Notes: generated by a model not told the origin, from the sequence alone. DNA of 64,000 bases from Pseudomonas mediterranea CFBP 5447 (GCF_000774145.1 NZ_KN322984.1:21976-85975), one strand, 5' to 3'. Positions 9,612 to 18,359 are shown, counted from the stretch's first letter. Numbers and translations are program-made.

Positions 9612-10610
9612 ATGCGCCAACGCACGATCGCCAGTCACTTTGCCCGCGCCGCCCTGGGCGGCGCACGTCGCCAGGGGTTCGACTACCTTCCCCTGCTGCA
9701 ACAGCTGGGCATCAGCCCTGAGCTGTTGGACGAGCCGCGCGCGCGCATCGCGCCGGAGCAGTTTGCCCGCCTGTTGCAATCATTGTGGCTGGCGCTGGGT
9801 GATGAATACCTTGGATTTGGCAGAGCCCCGAGCAAACCCGGGACGTTCGCCATGATGTGCCATACGCTGATCCATTGCCGGACCCTGGGCAAGGCGCTCC
9901 AACGTGGCCTGTTGTTCTATCGCCTGTTCCCCGGCGCCCCGGACCTGACGCTGGTGGCCGAAGGTGAACGGGTGCATCTGGTGCTGAACGATTCGGCCCT
10001 GTGGGACCCGGATCATTTCCTCGCCGAGAGCCTGCTGGTGGTATGGCATCGCCTCGCCAGTTGGCTGATCGGTCAGCGAATCACCCTGGAGCAGGCAAGC
10101 TTCAGCTATGCCAGGCCCGCCCATGGCGCCGAGTACGATTTGCTGTTCCCCTGTCCGCTGACGTTCGAGGCGCAACACAGCGGCCTGTTGTTCCACAGCC
10201 GCTACCTGGACATGCCGTTGCTTCAGGACGAACGAACCCTCAAGCGGTTTCTCGAACACTCCCCCGCCGATCTGCTCTCGCGCCCGGACGATGGTCACAG
10301 TCTGAGCAGCCAACTGCGTCGGTTGCTCGGCCGCGATACCGCACGCTGGCCGGATCTGGAGGCTGCCGCCGATCATCTGCACCTCAGTCCCCAGACCCTG
10401 CGCCGTCATCTGCGGGAGGAAGGCACCAGCTTCCAGGAACTCAAGGATCACCTGCGGCGGGATATCGCCATCTACCACCTGGGACGCGCGGAACTGTCGT
10501 TGCAGCAGATCGCCGAGCAGTTGGGATTCTCGGAGCCGTCGGCGTTTCACCGGGCGTTCAAGAAGTGGACGGGGCTGACGCCGGGGGCTTACAGGGAGCA
10601 GGAGAACTAA
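9612..10610 (+). CDS. AraC-family transcriptional regulator
   Basis: A 332-residue regulator. Residues about 15-205 resemble the arabinose-binding-like N-terminal domain of the OruR/ArgR-type AraC branch, and residues about 232-330 form the double helix-turn-helix (LEAAADHLHLSPQTLRRHLREEG, then LQQIAEQLGFSEPSAFHRAFKKWTG, given here as motifs). The start MRQRTIASHFARAAL is the usual one for the branch. It is divergent from dctA, and the paired palindromes upstream are plausible autoregulatory sites. The effector is unknown. Confidence 0.9.
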   Translation: MRQRTIASHFARAALGGARRQGFDYLPLLQQLGISPELLDEPRARIAPEQFARLLQSLWLALGDEYLGFGRAPSKPGTFAMMCHTLIHCRTLGKALQRGLLFYRLFPGAPDLTLVAEGERVHLVLNDSALWDPDHFLAESLLVVWHRLASWLIGQRITLEQASFSYARPAHGAEYDLLFPCPLTFEAQHSGLLFHSRYLDMPLLQDERTLKRFLEHSPADLLSRPDDGHSLSSQLRRLLGRDTARWPDLEAAADHLHLSPQTLRRHLREEGTSFQELKDHLRRDIAIYHLGRAELSLQQIAEQLGFSEPSAFHRAFKKWTGLTPGAYREQEN

Positions 10611-10641
10611 GGCTGGGGGTTTGCGGTGTACTGACTGCCGC

Positions 10642-10717
10642 CATCGCGAGCAGGCTCGCTCCCACAGGGCTTTGTGATCGGCACACATCCCATGTGGGAG
10701 CGAGCCTGCTCGCGATG
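10642..10717. repeat. Family A REP inverted pair
   Basis: CATCGCGAGCAGGCTCGCTC and its inverse, between the convergent AraC gene and phoQ. Confidence 0.9.
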
Positions 10718-10745
10718 GCGTCGGCGGCCCCACCACCCACCCCGG

Positions 10746-12092
10746 TCAAACCACCGGGAAAAGCACCCGGAACGCCGCGCCGCCCAGCTCCGAGTCGCCC
10801 AAGGTCAAGCGCGCACCGTAGCTTTCGATGATGTCCTTGACCACCGCCAGCCCAATCCCCTGACCCGGATGCTGGCGGTCCAGCCGCTCGCCGCGCTGGA
10901 GAATCCGCGCACGCTGGTCCGGCGGTACGCCCGGCCCGTCATCCTCGACACACAGCTCGGTCCCGCCGAGGGTCTGGTGCACGCTGACGCGCACTTCGCC
11001 CAGGCACAGCCGATAGGCATTCTCCAGCAGGTTACCGAGCATCTCCAGCAAGGCCCCCTGCTCGATCGGTACCTGGCAGTGCTCCGGCAGGTCGAAGCGG
11101 ACGTTGACCCGCTTGTCGCGATAGACCTTGTCCAGGGTGTCGCACAGGCTTTGCAGCACCGGCCGCAAGCGCACCTGGTGGCGCACCAGCCCGCTCTTGC
11201 GCAGGCTGGCGCGCTGCAATTGGTAGCCGATCTGCTGGCTCATGCGCTCGATCTGGGTTTGCAGCACCCAGGCCTGCCCACGGTCTTCGGGGCGCCGGGC
11301 CATGTCTTCGCTGACCCCCTGCAACACCGCCAACGGCGTCTTCAGGCTGTGGGCCAGGTCGTCGAGGGAGTCGCGATAACGGCTGCGCTGTTCCCGCTCG
11401 CTGTACAACAGTCGGTTGAGGGAGCCGGTCAGGCGCAGCAGTTCCCGGGGATGCTCGGTACTGAGGCTCTCCCGGGTGCCGCCTTCGATTTCATCCAGTT
11501 CCTGGCTCAGCCGGCGCAACGCCCGCAGCCCCCAGGTCAGACCGATCCACAACAGCGCCAGCAACACCGCCAGCGCCGCTCCGAACCCCAGGTAGAGTTT
11601 GTCCCGCAGGCCCTGCAGGGTGACTTCGTAATCGCGCACCGGTTGCAAGGTAACGACACTGAACGCCGCATCCTGGCCGGCGAGCAACTTGATCTCGACG
11701 TCATAGACAAAGAATTCCTCGCCGCTCTGCTCGCGGATGCGGGCAAACTCGTTGCCCTGGCCGTCATAGCGAGGTGTGTAGTTGATGTTTTCTTCACGGG
11801 TCGCTTTCGACCGCCAGACCAGCCGCCCGTCGCGATCATAGATGTAGCCCAGCAGGCGAGCGTCGGCGAGATTGAAGCGCTCGTCGGGCAACTGTGCAGG
11901 CATCTTCAGGCGATTGTTTTCCACCCGGGCGGCGGAAATCAGCGTGGTCACATCCGAGGCCAGGCGTTGCTGGATGGATTCCTGCAACGCCAGGCTGAAC
12001 GCGCCCTGCATGGCGGGCAGCAGCGCCAGCATGAACAACACAGCCAGGATCGTGGCCGCCAACATCAACCGCAGCCGCAGGGAACGAATCAC
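10746..12092 (-). CDS. phoQ: Sensor histidine kinase PhoQ
   Basis: A 448-residue inner-membrane kinase. A membrane segment lies at about residues 8-28, a periplasmic sensor domain at about 30-165 and a second membrane segment at about 168-188, followed by a HAMP-like linker. The H-box is DLAHSLKTPLAVLQG near residue 250, and the ATPase part carries NLLENAYR, DDGPGVP and GQGIGLAVV. PhoQ senses low divalent cations and phosphorylates PhoP. The start overlaps the phoP stop by four bases (ATGA). Length and gene order match P. aeruginosa oprH-phoP-phoQ. Confidence 0.94.
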   Translation of the reverse strand: MIRSLRLRLMLAATILAVLFMLALLPAMQGAFSLALQESIQQRLASDVTTLISAARVENNRLKMPAQLPDERFNLADARLLGYIYDRDGRLVWRSKATREENINYTPRYDGQGNEFARIREQSGEEFFVYDVEIKLLAGQDAAFSVVTLQPVRDYEVTLQGLRDKLYLGFGAALAVLLALLWIGLTWGLRALRRLSQELDEIEGGTRESLSTEHPRELLRLTGSLNRLLYSEREQRSRYRDSLDDLAHSLKTPLAVLQGVSEDMARRPEDRGQAWVLQTQIERMSQQIGYQLQRASLRKSGLVRHQVRLRPVLQSLCDTLDKVYRDKRVNVRFDLPEHCQVPIEQGALLEMLGNLLENAYRLCLGEVRVSVHQTLGGTELCVEDDGPGVPPDQRARILQRGERLDRQHPGQGIGLAVVKDIIESYGARLTLGDSELGGAAFRVLFPVV

Positions 12093-12766
12093 TGGCAGCG
12101 CTCGTTGAACAGGTAACCCAGGCCACGCACGGTGTCGATCGGCTTGAAGCCGGAGGGGCCTTCGAGTTTACGGCGCAGGCGCCCGACCAGGACTTCGATG
12201 ACATTGGGGTCGCGCTCGTCGTCATCGGGATACAGCTGCTCCATCAACCGGTCCTTGGCCACCACCTGCTGGTGATGGCGCATGAGGTATTCGAGGATGC
12301 GGTATTCGTAGGCCGTCAGCGCCAGGGGTTCCTCGTCGAGGGAAGCTTGCTTGCGGTTGAGGTCCAACAGCAACGGGCCGGCGACGATGGTCGACTGGGT
12401 AAACCCGCTGGAGCGGCGCAACAGGGCATTCAGCCTGGCCTCCAGTTCCTCAAGCTGGAACGGCTTGACCACGTAGTCATCGGCCCCGGCGGCCAGGCCT
12501 TCGACCTTGTCCTGCCAATTGCCGCGGGCAGTGAGGATCAGGATCGGAAAGGTCTTGTCCTGGGCACGCAGCCGGCGGATCAGCTCAAGGCCGCTGATCC
12601 CGGGCAGGCCAAGGTCGATCACCGCCAGGTCATGGTTGAATTCCGTAACCTGGTACAGCGCCTCCTCGGCATTGGCGACGGCCTGGACCACATGACCGCT
12701 GTCGGTGAGACGGGTTTGCAGGTGATGGCGCAACAGCGCTTCGTCTTCGACGACCAGTAACTTCAT
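12089..12766 (-). CDS. phoP: Response regulator PhoP
   Basis: A 225-residue OmpR-type regulator starting MKLLVVEDEALLRHHL. Asp51 in LAVIDLGLPG is the phosphoacceptor; a winged-helix domain occupies about residues 125-220. An upstream in-frame ATG at 12862 lies inside a repeat and is rejected. PhoP controls magnesium starvation and polymyxin-resistance genes including oprH. The gene lies 104 bases after oprH, separated by a stem-loop at 12837-12862, and overlaps phoQ. Confidence 0.95.
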   Translation of the reverse strand: MKLLVVEDEALLRHHLQTRLTDSGHVVQAVANAEEALYQVTEFNHDLAVIDLGLPGISGLELIRRLRAQDKTFPILILTARGNWQDKVEGLAAGADDYVVKPFQLEELEARLNALLRRSSGFTQSTIVAGPLLLDLNRKQASLDEEPLALTAYEYRILEYLMRHHQQVVAKDRLMEQLYPDDDERDPNVIEVLVGRLRRKLEGPSGFKPIDTVRGLGYLFNERCQ

Positions 12767-12836
12767 GGAGCCCTTCTCCAGGCAAATCAGATAATCCAGT
12801 GCTGTGCAGTGCAACGAAAGCCGCCGGATCGGCCCT

Positions 12837-12862
12837 GTGTGGGAGCGAGCCTGCTCCCACAA
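12837..12862. repeat. Truncated family A palindrome between oprH and phoP
   Basis: TGTGGGAGC-GAGCCT-GCTCCCACA: the outer arms of a family A element folded directly on each other. It sits inside the oprH-phoP transcript and could stabilise upstream oprH mRNA or reduce readthrough. Confidence 0.75.
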
Positions 12863-12870
12863 GGAACCGC

Positions 12871-13470
12871 TTAGAACGTGTAGTTGGCGGACAGGTAGGT
12901 CTGGGCGCTGCTGGTCAGGTCCAGCGAGCCCACCTTGTCGCCGCCGTGGGGGCTCATTTCGGTGCTGGCGTTGCTGCGCAGGTAACGGTAACCCAGTTCC
13001 ACCGAGGTGTTCTGCGAAATTTGTTGCAGCACGCCGCCCTGCAGGCCTGCCGTGAAACCGATGTCGCTGTCGCGACTGAAACCTGGGGAATCCTGGGTCA
13101 CCTTGGTCAGGCCCGCCGTCGCACCGCCGAACAGCTTGGTGCTGCCAGTGACCGGGTAGAACAGGTCGTAGCTGCCCAGCAGGTTTTCCTGGCGCAACTT
13201 GATGCCGTTATGGGTTCCCGAAACGTTGTCGTAGGTCGCGTAGTAGCGACCCTGGTCGTTCTGCTTGCCCAGGCGTAGGCCATAGGTGGTGTCCTTGCCA
13301 ATCACGCCATCGGCGTTCGGATTGTTCAGCGCCTGGTCCAGGGCACTGGATTTCTTGACCTTGTCGCTGGTCTGGCCGAGGGTCAGGCTGGCGAAGTTGT
13401 CATCGGCGTGGGCCATGGCGCTGGCACCCAGCACAGTGAAAGCCAGCAGCAGTTTCTTCATGTGTGTCAT
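12871..13470 (-). CDS. oprH: Outer membrane protein OprH
   Basis: A 199-residue outer-membrane beta-barrel. A signal peptide (MTHMKKLLLAFTVLGASAMAHA by position, residues 1-22) precedes DDNFASLTLGQTSDKV. The strands GRYYATYDNVSG, LRQENLLGSYDLFYPV, ELGYRYLRSNAS and the final QTYLSANYTF with terminal Phe match OprH. OprH stabilises lipopolysaccharide when magnesium is low. The ATG at 13470 is taken because AAGGA precedes it at good spacing; the ATG at 13461 is the alternative. It is first gene of oprH-phoP-phoQ, with PhoP half-sites just upstream. Confidence 0.93.
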   Translation of the reverse strand: MTHMKKLLLAFTVLGASAMAHADDNFASLTLGQTSDKVKKSSALDQALNNPNADGVIGKDTTYGLRLGKQNDQGRYYATYDNVSGTHNGIKLRQENLLGSYDLFYPVTGSTKLFGGATAGLTKVTQDSPGFSRDSDIGFTAGLQGGVLQQISQNTSVELGYRYLRSNASTEMSPHGGDKVGSLDLTSSAQTYLSANYTF

Positions 13471-13531
13471 GTTCAGGTTCCTTTGAAACGTGGGTGGTGT
13501 GTGAGGTCGTGATCACGTTAACCAGCGGTCC

Positions 13532-13570
13532 CTGAACACCCCTTGAACGTTCTCTGAACCTGCGCTGAAC
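13532..13570 (-). promoter_or_regulatory. Four tandem PhoP half-sites upstream of oprH
   Basis: On the minus strand the sequence reads GTTCAG, GTTCAG, GTTCAA, GTTCAG, with starts exactly 11 bases apart and 5-base spacers. The GTTCAG-N5-GTTCAG pair is the Pseudomonas PhoP box. The copy nearest oprH ends 62 bases before the start codon and lies about 10 bases upstream of a TTAACG -10-like hexamer. Confidence 0.85.
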
Positions 13571-13626
13571 GAATCGGCTAGAGTGTCCTGTCTCGTGCGA
13601 ACCATTTCTTTCAAGGAGATTTCCCC

Positions 13627-14418
13627 ATGCGCAGGTTGCTCGCTGTTGTACTTCTGGCCTTGAGCGGCGCGGGCCACGCCGCCGTCCAGACCCAGGAGAT
13701 GCCCTACACCAGTGCCGACGGCACGAAGCTGATCGGCTATTACGCCTACGACGATGCGATCAAGGGCCCGCGCCCGGGTGTGGTGGTGGTGCATGAATGG
13801 TGGGGGCTGAACGACTACGCCAAGCGCCGCGCCCGCGACCTCGCCGGCCTGGGCTACAGCGCCCTGGCCATCGACATGTACGGCGATGGCAAGAACACCG
13901 AGCATCCCAAGGACGCCATGGCGTTCATGCAAGCGGCGCTCAAGGACGGCAAGGCCGCCAGCGCGCGATTCCAGGCCGGGCTCGACCTGTTGAAGAAACA
14001 GCCCCAGACCGATCCCGACAAACTCGCCGCCATCGGCTACTGCTTCGGCGGCAAAGTAGTGCTGGATGCCGCTCGCCAGGGCGTTCCGCTGGCCGGCGTG
14101 GTGAGCTTCCACGGCGCCCTGGTGACCAACACCCCGGCCACCCCCGGCAGCGTCAAGGCGAAGATACTGGTCGAGCACGGCGCGCTGGACAGCATGGTCA
14201 CCGAGGATAACGTCACCGCGTTCAAGGGCGAGATGGACAAGGCCGGCGCCGACTACAAGTTCGTCAGCCTGGAAGGCGCCAAGCACGGCTTCAGCAACCC
14301 CGATGCCGACCGCCTGAGCCATGGCGAACATGGCGGGCCGGACATCGGCTACAACAAGGCGGCCGATGAGCAGTCGTGGACGGATATGCAGAAGTTCTTC
14401 AAGAAGATCTTTGGTTGA
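13627..14418 (+). CDS. Secreted dienelactone hydrolase family protein
   Basis: A 263-residue alpha/beta hydrolase with a signal peptide (MRRLLAVVLLALSGAGHA, residues 1-18), so it is probably periplasmic. The nucleophile cysteine is in IGYCFGG near residue 142; LVEHGALDSMV supplies the acid region and GAKHGFSNPD the histidine. Substrate is unknown; the family includes carboxymethylenebutenolidase, but an exported copy outside a chlorocatechol operon is unlikely to have that role. It is divergent from oprH with AAGGAG before its ATG; the shared control region contains the PhoP repeats, so PhoP influence is possible. Confidence 0.9.
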   Translation: MRRLLAVVLLALSGAGHAAVQTQEMPYTSADGTKLIGYYAYDDAIKGPRPGVVVVHEWWGLNDYAKRRARDLAGLGYSALAIDMYGDGKNTEHPKDAMAFMQAALKDGKAASARFQAGLDLLKKQPQTDPDKLAAIGYCFGGKVVLDAARQGVPLAGVVSFHGALVTNTPATPGSVKAKILVEHGALDSMVTEDNVTAFKGEMDKAGADYKFVSLEGAKHGFSNPDADRLSHGEHGGPDIGYNKAADEQSWTDMQKFFKKIFG

Positions 14419-14432
14419 TCACTGAAGCTATC

Positions 14433-14462
14433 TGTGGCGAGGGGATTCATGCCCTCGCCACA
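14433..14462. repeat. Family B mini-hairpin
   Basis: TGTGGCGAGGG-GATTCAT-GCCCTCGCCACA; only the outer arms of family B remain. It may serve as the transcript end of the dienelactone hydrolase gene. Confidence 0.75.
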
Positions 14463-14529
14463 ACAATGTTCACAACTCCCCGGCATCACCCACTACCCAG
14501 CATCAAACCAACCCGGCAAAATGCCCGGC

Positions 14530-15255
14530 ATGAACCGACTCCCTGCCCTGCCCGCCTGCTGCTCGCCTCTGGATGAAGATTGGCTGCTGCCTGACGCCCT
14601 GCCCGATACAATCCTGCTGAGCACCGGCTTCGATCCGCTGTTGTTTGTCGGCGAAGACTTCCCGAACAGTGCCATCGAGCCGCCCGCCAGCATCCAGCGT
14701 TCGGTGGCCAAGCGTCAGGCCGAATTCCTTGCCGGACGGATCTGCGCCCGCGCAGCCCTTTATCAGTTGAACGGCCAGCATTGCGTCCCGGCGATCGGCG
14801 ACGACCGTGCCCCCATCTGGCCGGCCCATGTCAGCGGGTCGATCACCCACAGCACCGGTCGGGCGGCGGCCATCGTCGCTCGCAAGGACCGTTGGCAAGG
14901 GCTGGGGATGGACCTGGAGAACCTGCTCGACCCGGAGCGCGCCGAGCGGCTGGCGAGTGAAATCCTCACCCCGCCGGAACTGCAACGCATGGCCACCACC
15001 CGGCGAGATGACCGGGCCTTGCTGGTGACGTTGACCTTTTCGGTGAAAGAAAGCCTGTTCAAGGCGCTGTACCCGATCGTCGGGCAACGCTTCTATTTCG
15101 AGCATGCCGAGATGCTGGAATGGACCCACGACGGCCAGGTGCGACTGCGCTTGCTGACGGACCTGTCGGCCGAATGGCGCCATGGCAGTGAATTGCAGGC
15201 GCGGTTCGGGGTGAAGGATGGGCAGTTGTTGAGTCTGGTGGGCGTCAAGGCCTGA
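14530..15255 (+). CDS. pcpS: 4'-phosphopantetheinyl transferase (PcpS/EntD type)
   Basis: A 241-residue enzyme that transfers phosphopantetheine from CoA to carrier proteins. SGSITHSTGRAAA near residue 110 and LGMDLENLLDPERAERLASEIL near residue 130 supply the magnesium-binding Asp, and TFSVKESLFKALYP near residue 175 is the signature WxxKEA/FSxKES block. In P. aeruginosa a single PcpS serves both fatty acid and siderophore carrier proteins; the same is likely here. The start is uncertain: ATG 14530 gives the P. aeruginosa-like length, ATG 14521 is the alternative, and neither has a good ribosome binding site. Confidence 0.88.
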   Translation: MNRLPALPACCSPLDEDWLLPDALPDTILLSTGFDPLLFVGEDFPNSAIEPPASIQRSVAKRQAEFLAGRICARAALYQLNGQHCVPAIGDDRAPIWPAHVSGSITHSTGRAAAIVARKDRWQGLGMDLENLLDPERAERLASEILTPPELQRMATTRRDDRALLVTLTFSVKESLFKALYPIVGQRFYFEHAEMLEWTHDGQVRLRLLTDLSAEWRHGSELQARFGVKDGQLLSLVGVKA

Positions 15256-15281
15256 GGCTTTTGTATCGCTTTTGAAGGCCC

Positions 15282-15348
15282 CATCGCGAGCAGGCTCGCT
15301 CCCACAGGAGGAATGCGTTCCCATGTGGGAGCGAGCCTGCTCGCGATG
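15282..15348. repeat. Family A REP inverted pair
   Basis: CATCGCGAGCAGGCTCGCTC with its inverse, between convergent pcpS and the sensor kinase gene. Confidence 0.9.
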
Positions 15349-15372
15349 AGAACAATCCAGTCGCTACATCCC

Positions 15373-16983
15373 TCAACCCCTGTCCTGATGCCTCGGCCAA
15401 CTCAAGCTGAAACACGCCCCACCCAGGCTCTTGCTCTTTGCGATCAACGCCCGGCCGCCATGCCAGTAAATGATCCGTCGCACGATCGACAACCCCAGCC
15501 CATGGCCGCCCGAAGCACGGGCACGGCTGTCGTCCAGGCGCAGGAAGGGTTTGAACACCCGCTCCCAGGCCGCCTCCGGCACGCCAGGCCCGTCATCCTC
15601 GACGTCCACCCGGCAACGCAGTTGCCCCACCTGGTAGCTGAGGGTCACCCGGGACCTGGCATGGCGCATGGCATTGCTCACCAGGTTCTGCAAGGCGCGA
15701 TGCAGGAAGCGTGGCTCGGCCTCGACCCAGGCACCGTCGCAATCGGCGGCAGACAGGCACAGGCCGCGTTCGACCGTGACCCCGACGCGCAACGGGCCCA
15801 ACTCGTCGATCACCTGATTGACCAGCGCATCCAGGTCCACCCGCTGGAAATTCAGCGCCGGTGAGCCTTGCTCCAGTCGTGCATAGGTCAGCATCTCGTC
15901 TACCAACCGATCCAGGTCTTCGATGTCATGGTCCATGCCCGCCAGGTATTTTTCCCGGGCCTGGGGGGTGGCAGCGCTGCCAAGCATTTCCAGGCCGAAG
16001 CGCAGGCGCGCCACCGGGGTACGCAATTCGTGGGAAACCGCCCGCACCAGCTCACGCTGGATCGCCAACAGTTGTTGCAAGTGCTCGGCCATGCCGTTGA
16101 ACGCGGCGGCCAACCGCCCGACCGAATCGGCACCGCGGGCCGGCACGCGGGTTTCCAGGCTGCCCTGGGCGATCTGGGTAGCGGCGGCCTCCAGGCCACT
16201 CAGGCGCCGTTCCAACTGACGCACCAACAGGTAGACGATCAACCCGATCAGGCTCAAGCCCAACGCCGCGATCAGTACCAGCCATTCGGGCGGGTAAGGG
16301 TTCATCTGGTACAGCGGGCCGATTTCCAAGACCCATGGCGTGCCCACCATCCCGGCGAACACCCGGATCGAATCGCCGCCCTTGCCCAGGGCCATCACCG
16401 TATCGCCCTCGGACACGCGACGGCGCTGGTCTTCGTCCATGTCCGCCTGCTCGGCGGTCATCAACCGCAGATCGAAACCGAAACCTTTTTCTTCCATGAT
16501 CTGCGCAAGCCGCCGGGGTTGCTCGCCCACCGGGTAGCGAACCAACTCATCCGCCAGCAGGTAGATAGTCGCCCGGGCCAATTGCTCGCTGATCTGCTGG
16601 ACTTCCCCTACCAACATCAATTGCTCGCCATCGCTGACCAGTCGATAGACCTTCGCCGCATGGGGCCCGGTCTGTTCGACCAGCGCCTGGCCACGCAGCA
16701 CGCGGGTGCGCTGTCCCAGGTCCAGGTCGGTCTGGGCGAAGGTCTGCAACCCCAGGGGAATGCCCAGCAGCCGCTCCCACAGCAGCAACGCCCGGTGACG
16801 CTCGGTGTCGTTCATCGGCCGCAGGTTCTCGGCCATCAGGGAAAATGTGCCGTGGGCCAGGCGCTCGCGGTACTGCTCGCTGCGGGTCTGGTTGAGCAGG
16901 TGCAGGGCCAGCACTCCGAGCACCGCCACCAGCACCAGCGCCGCGCACATGCCGCCATAGATGCGCAGGAAAATCGAGTTCAC
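15373..16983 (-). CDS. RstB-like sensor histidine kinase
   Basis: A 536-residue inner-membrane kinase. Membrane segments lie at about residues 8-30 and 245-268 around a large periplasmic domain; a HAMP domain follows, then the H-box AVSHELRTPVARLRF near residue 335, and NLVSNAMRHA, EDDGPGVP and GHGLGLSIV in the ATPase domain. It resembles RstB, in which the periplasmic region senses envelope or pH cues. The ATG overlaps the regulator stop by four bases. The target genes are not evident. Confidence 0.9.
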   Translation of the reverse strand: MNSIFLRIYGGMCAALVLVAVLGVLALHLLNQTRSEQYRERLAHGTFSLMAENLRPMNDTERHRALLLWERLLGIPLGLQTFAQTDLDLGQRTRVLRGQALVEQTGPHAAKVYRLVSDGEQLMLVGEVQQISEQLARATIYLLADELVRYPVGEQPRRLAQIMEEKGFGFDLRLMTAEQADMDEDQRRRVSEGDTVMALGKGGDSIRVFAGMVGTPWVLEIGPLYQMNPYPPEWLVLIAALGLSLIGLIVYLLVRQLERRLSGLEAAATQIAQGSLETRVPARGADSVGRLAAAFNGMAEHLQQLLAIQRELVRAVSHELRTPVARLRFGLEMLGSAATPQAREKYLAGMDHDIEDLDRLVDEMLTYARLEQGSPALNFQRVDLDALVNQVIDELGPLRVGVTVERGLCLSAADCDGAWVEAEPRFLHRALQNLVSNAMRHARSRVTLSYQVGQLRCRVDVEDDGPGVPEAAWERVFKPFLRLDDSRARASGGHGLGLSIVRRIIYWHGGRALIAKSKSLGGACFSLSWPRHQDRG

Positions 16984-17702
16984 GGTGCCGGGTCTACACA
17001 GGCTTCAGGCACGAACAGGTAGCCTTTGCTGCGGATGGTCTTGATCAGCCGTGGATGGTCCGGGTCATCGCCGATCTTGGGCCGTATGCGCGAGATGCGC
17101 ACGTCGATGGAACGGTCCTGGCCGTCATAACCGATGCCGCGCAAGGCGGTGAAGATTTCCTCCCGGGACAGGATGCGCCCGGCGTTGGACACCAGCAGCC
17201 ACAGGAGGTCGAATTCGGCGCTGGTGAGCTCGATGCCGTTGCCCTGCAACCAGGCCTCGCGCAAGGCGTCGTCCACCACCAGCGGGCCGAATTGCAGGCG
17301 CCGCGGCTTCTGGGGGGTCGGCTCCACCGGCTCGCTGCGCCGCAACAGGGCCTGGATGCGCGCCAGCAGTACCCGCGGGCGCACCGGCTTGCAGACGTAG
17401 TCGTCGGCGCCCAGGTCCAGGCCCTGGATCTGGTCGGCGTCGTCGGTGCGGGCCGTGAGCATCAGGATCGGCCCATCGTACTGTGCGCGGACCTTGCGGC
17501 AGATGCTCAGGCCATCTTCGCCGGGCAGCATCAGGTCGAGGATCACCAGGTCCGGCTGCTCGGCGATGATCCGCTGCACCGCTGCCGCGCCATCTCCTTC
17601 GATGGCGACACGCAGCCCGTTGCTTTCCAGGTAGTCACGGGTCAGCTCGGCCAGACGCTGGTCATCCTCGACAATCAGTAGCTGCCAGGCTTCTTGTTCC
17701 AC
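16980..17702 (-). CDS. RstA-like OmpR-family response regulator
   Basis: A 240-residue regulator: receiver domain with Asp56 in DLVILDLMLPGEDG, then a winged-helix domain at about residues 130-232 (ELTSAEFDLLWLLVSNAGR, DVRISRIRPKIGDDP as motifs). It is first in the operon with its kinase. The pair lies upstream of nrdA in the same arrangement I recall from P. aeruginosa (PA1157/PA1158). No separate autoregulatory repeat is obvious upstream, where a family B element lies. Confidence 0.92.
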   Translation of the reverse strand: MEQEAWQLLIVEDDQRLAELTRDYLESNGLRVAIEGDGAAAVQRIIAEQPDLVILDLMLPGEDGLSICRKVRAQYDGPILMLTARTDDADQIQGLDLGADDYVCKPVRPRVLLARIQALLRRSEPVEPTPQKPRRLQFGPLVVDDALREAWLQGNGIELTSAEFDLLWLLVSNAGRILSREEIFTALRGIGYDGQDRSIDVRISRIRPKIGDDPDHPRLIKTIRSKGYLFVPEACVDPAP

Positions 17703-17754
17703 TTGGGGCCTCGTGTTGCTGTGAATATAGAAAGAAGGAACGCCGCACTCACCC

Positions 17755-17876
17755 TGTGGCGAGGGGATTTATCCCCGCGGGGCTGCGAAGCAGCCCCAAA
17801 TCAGTCACTTAGCTGTATCAGGCGGAACACAGGGGGCCGCTTCGCGACCCAACGGGGATAAATCCCCTCGCCACAG
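17755..17876. repeat. Family B inverted repeat pair
   Basis: TGTGGCGAGGGGATTTATCC, GGGGCTGCGAAGCAGCCCC, then the inverse arms ending TCCCCTCGCCACA. It is located between divergent transcription units, in the nrdA upstream region. Confidence 0.88.
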
Positions 17877-18154
17877 GGCATGCAGGTTCGCCCATCGATG
17901 CAGATGTCCTTCTTTTTGTCATGTCAAAAGAGGATAACCCTGTCCCACACACCGGCCGATTGTATAAACGGCGGCCCGGCAGAAAACAAGCGGACAAATG
18001 CGTTCGGTCGGGCGGGATTTGTGTGGTAACGTCCGCGCCCGCAAAAACCGGCAGGCTGTTTTCGACGCCTCGAAAACGATGAAAAAACGCCCGCTCCAGC
18101 AAGGTCGCGGCCTACAGCGCAGTTCGTTGTTTCGCACACAAATTACGCACAGGT

Positions 18155-18163
18155 TTATCCACA
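18155..18163 (+). promoter_or_regulatory. DnaA box upstream of nrdA
   Basis: TTATCCACA, the perfect DnaA consensus, 438 bases before the nrdA ATG. In E. coli DnaA activates nrdAB, so a similar link of reductase supply to replication is plausible here. Confidence 0.6.
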
Positions 18164-18190
18164 GGTAGTACGTTGCATTCATCCCCCAAA

Positions 18191-18206
18191 ACGCATTATC
18201 TTGTAG
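18191..18206 (+). promoter_or_regulatory. Candidate NrdR box 1
   Basis: ACGCATTATCTTGTAG matches 11 of 16 positions of the ACACWATATATWGTGT consensus. Its centre is 31 bases from that of box 2, the spacing typical of tandem NrdR boxes. Confidence 0.5.
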
Positions 18207-18221
18207 CCCGCTGCGAAAAAA

Positions 18222-18237
18222 CCCCTACATGTAGGGG
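18222..18237 (+). promoter_or_regulatory. Candidate NrdR box 2
   Basis: Core of the perfect 18-base palindrome ACCCCTACATGTAGGGGT. It matches about 10 of 16 NrdR consensus positions. The 31-base centre distance to box 1 is the main support. Confidence 0.5.
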
Positions 18238-18359
18238 TTGAAGCCAAAAACCAAACACAAGTCGGACCGAGAATTCAAGCGCTTTTTCGTGCCTCTTTCC
18301 ACTTGAACAGCGTGTTTTCCCAAGACCAGACCGCCCCTGCGGATGGCCACTGTTTCAAG

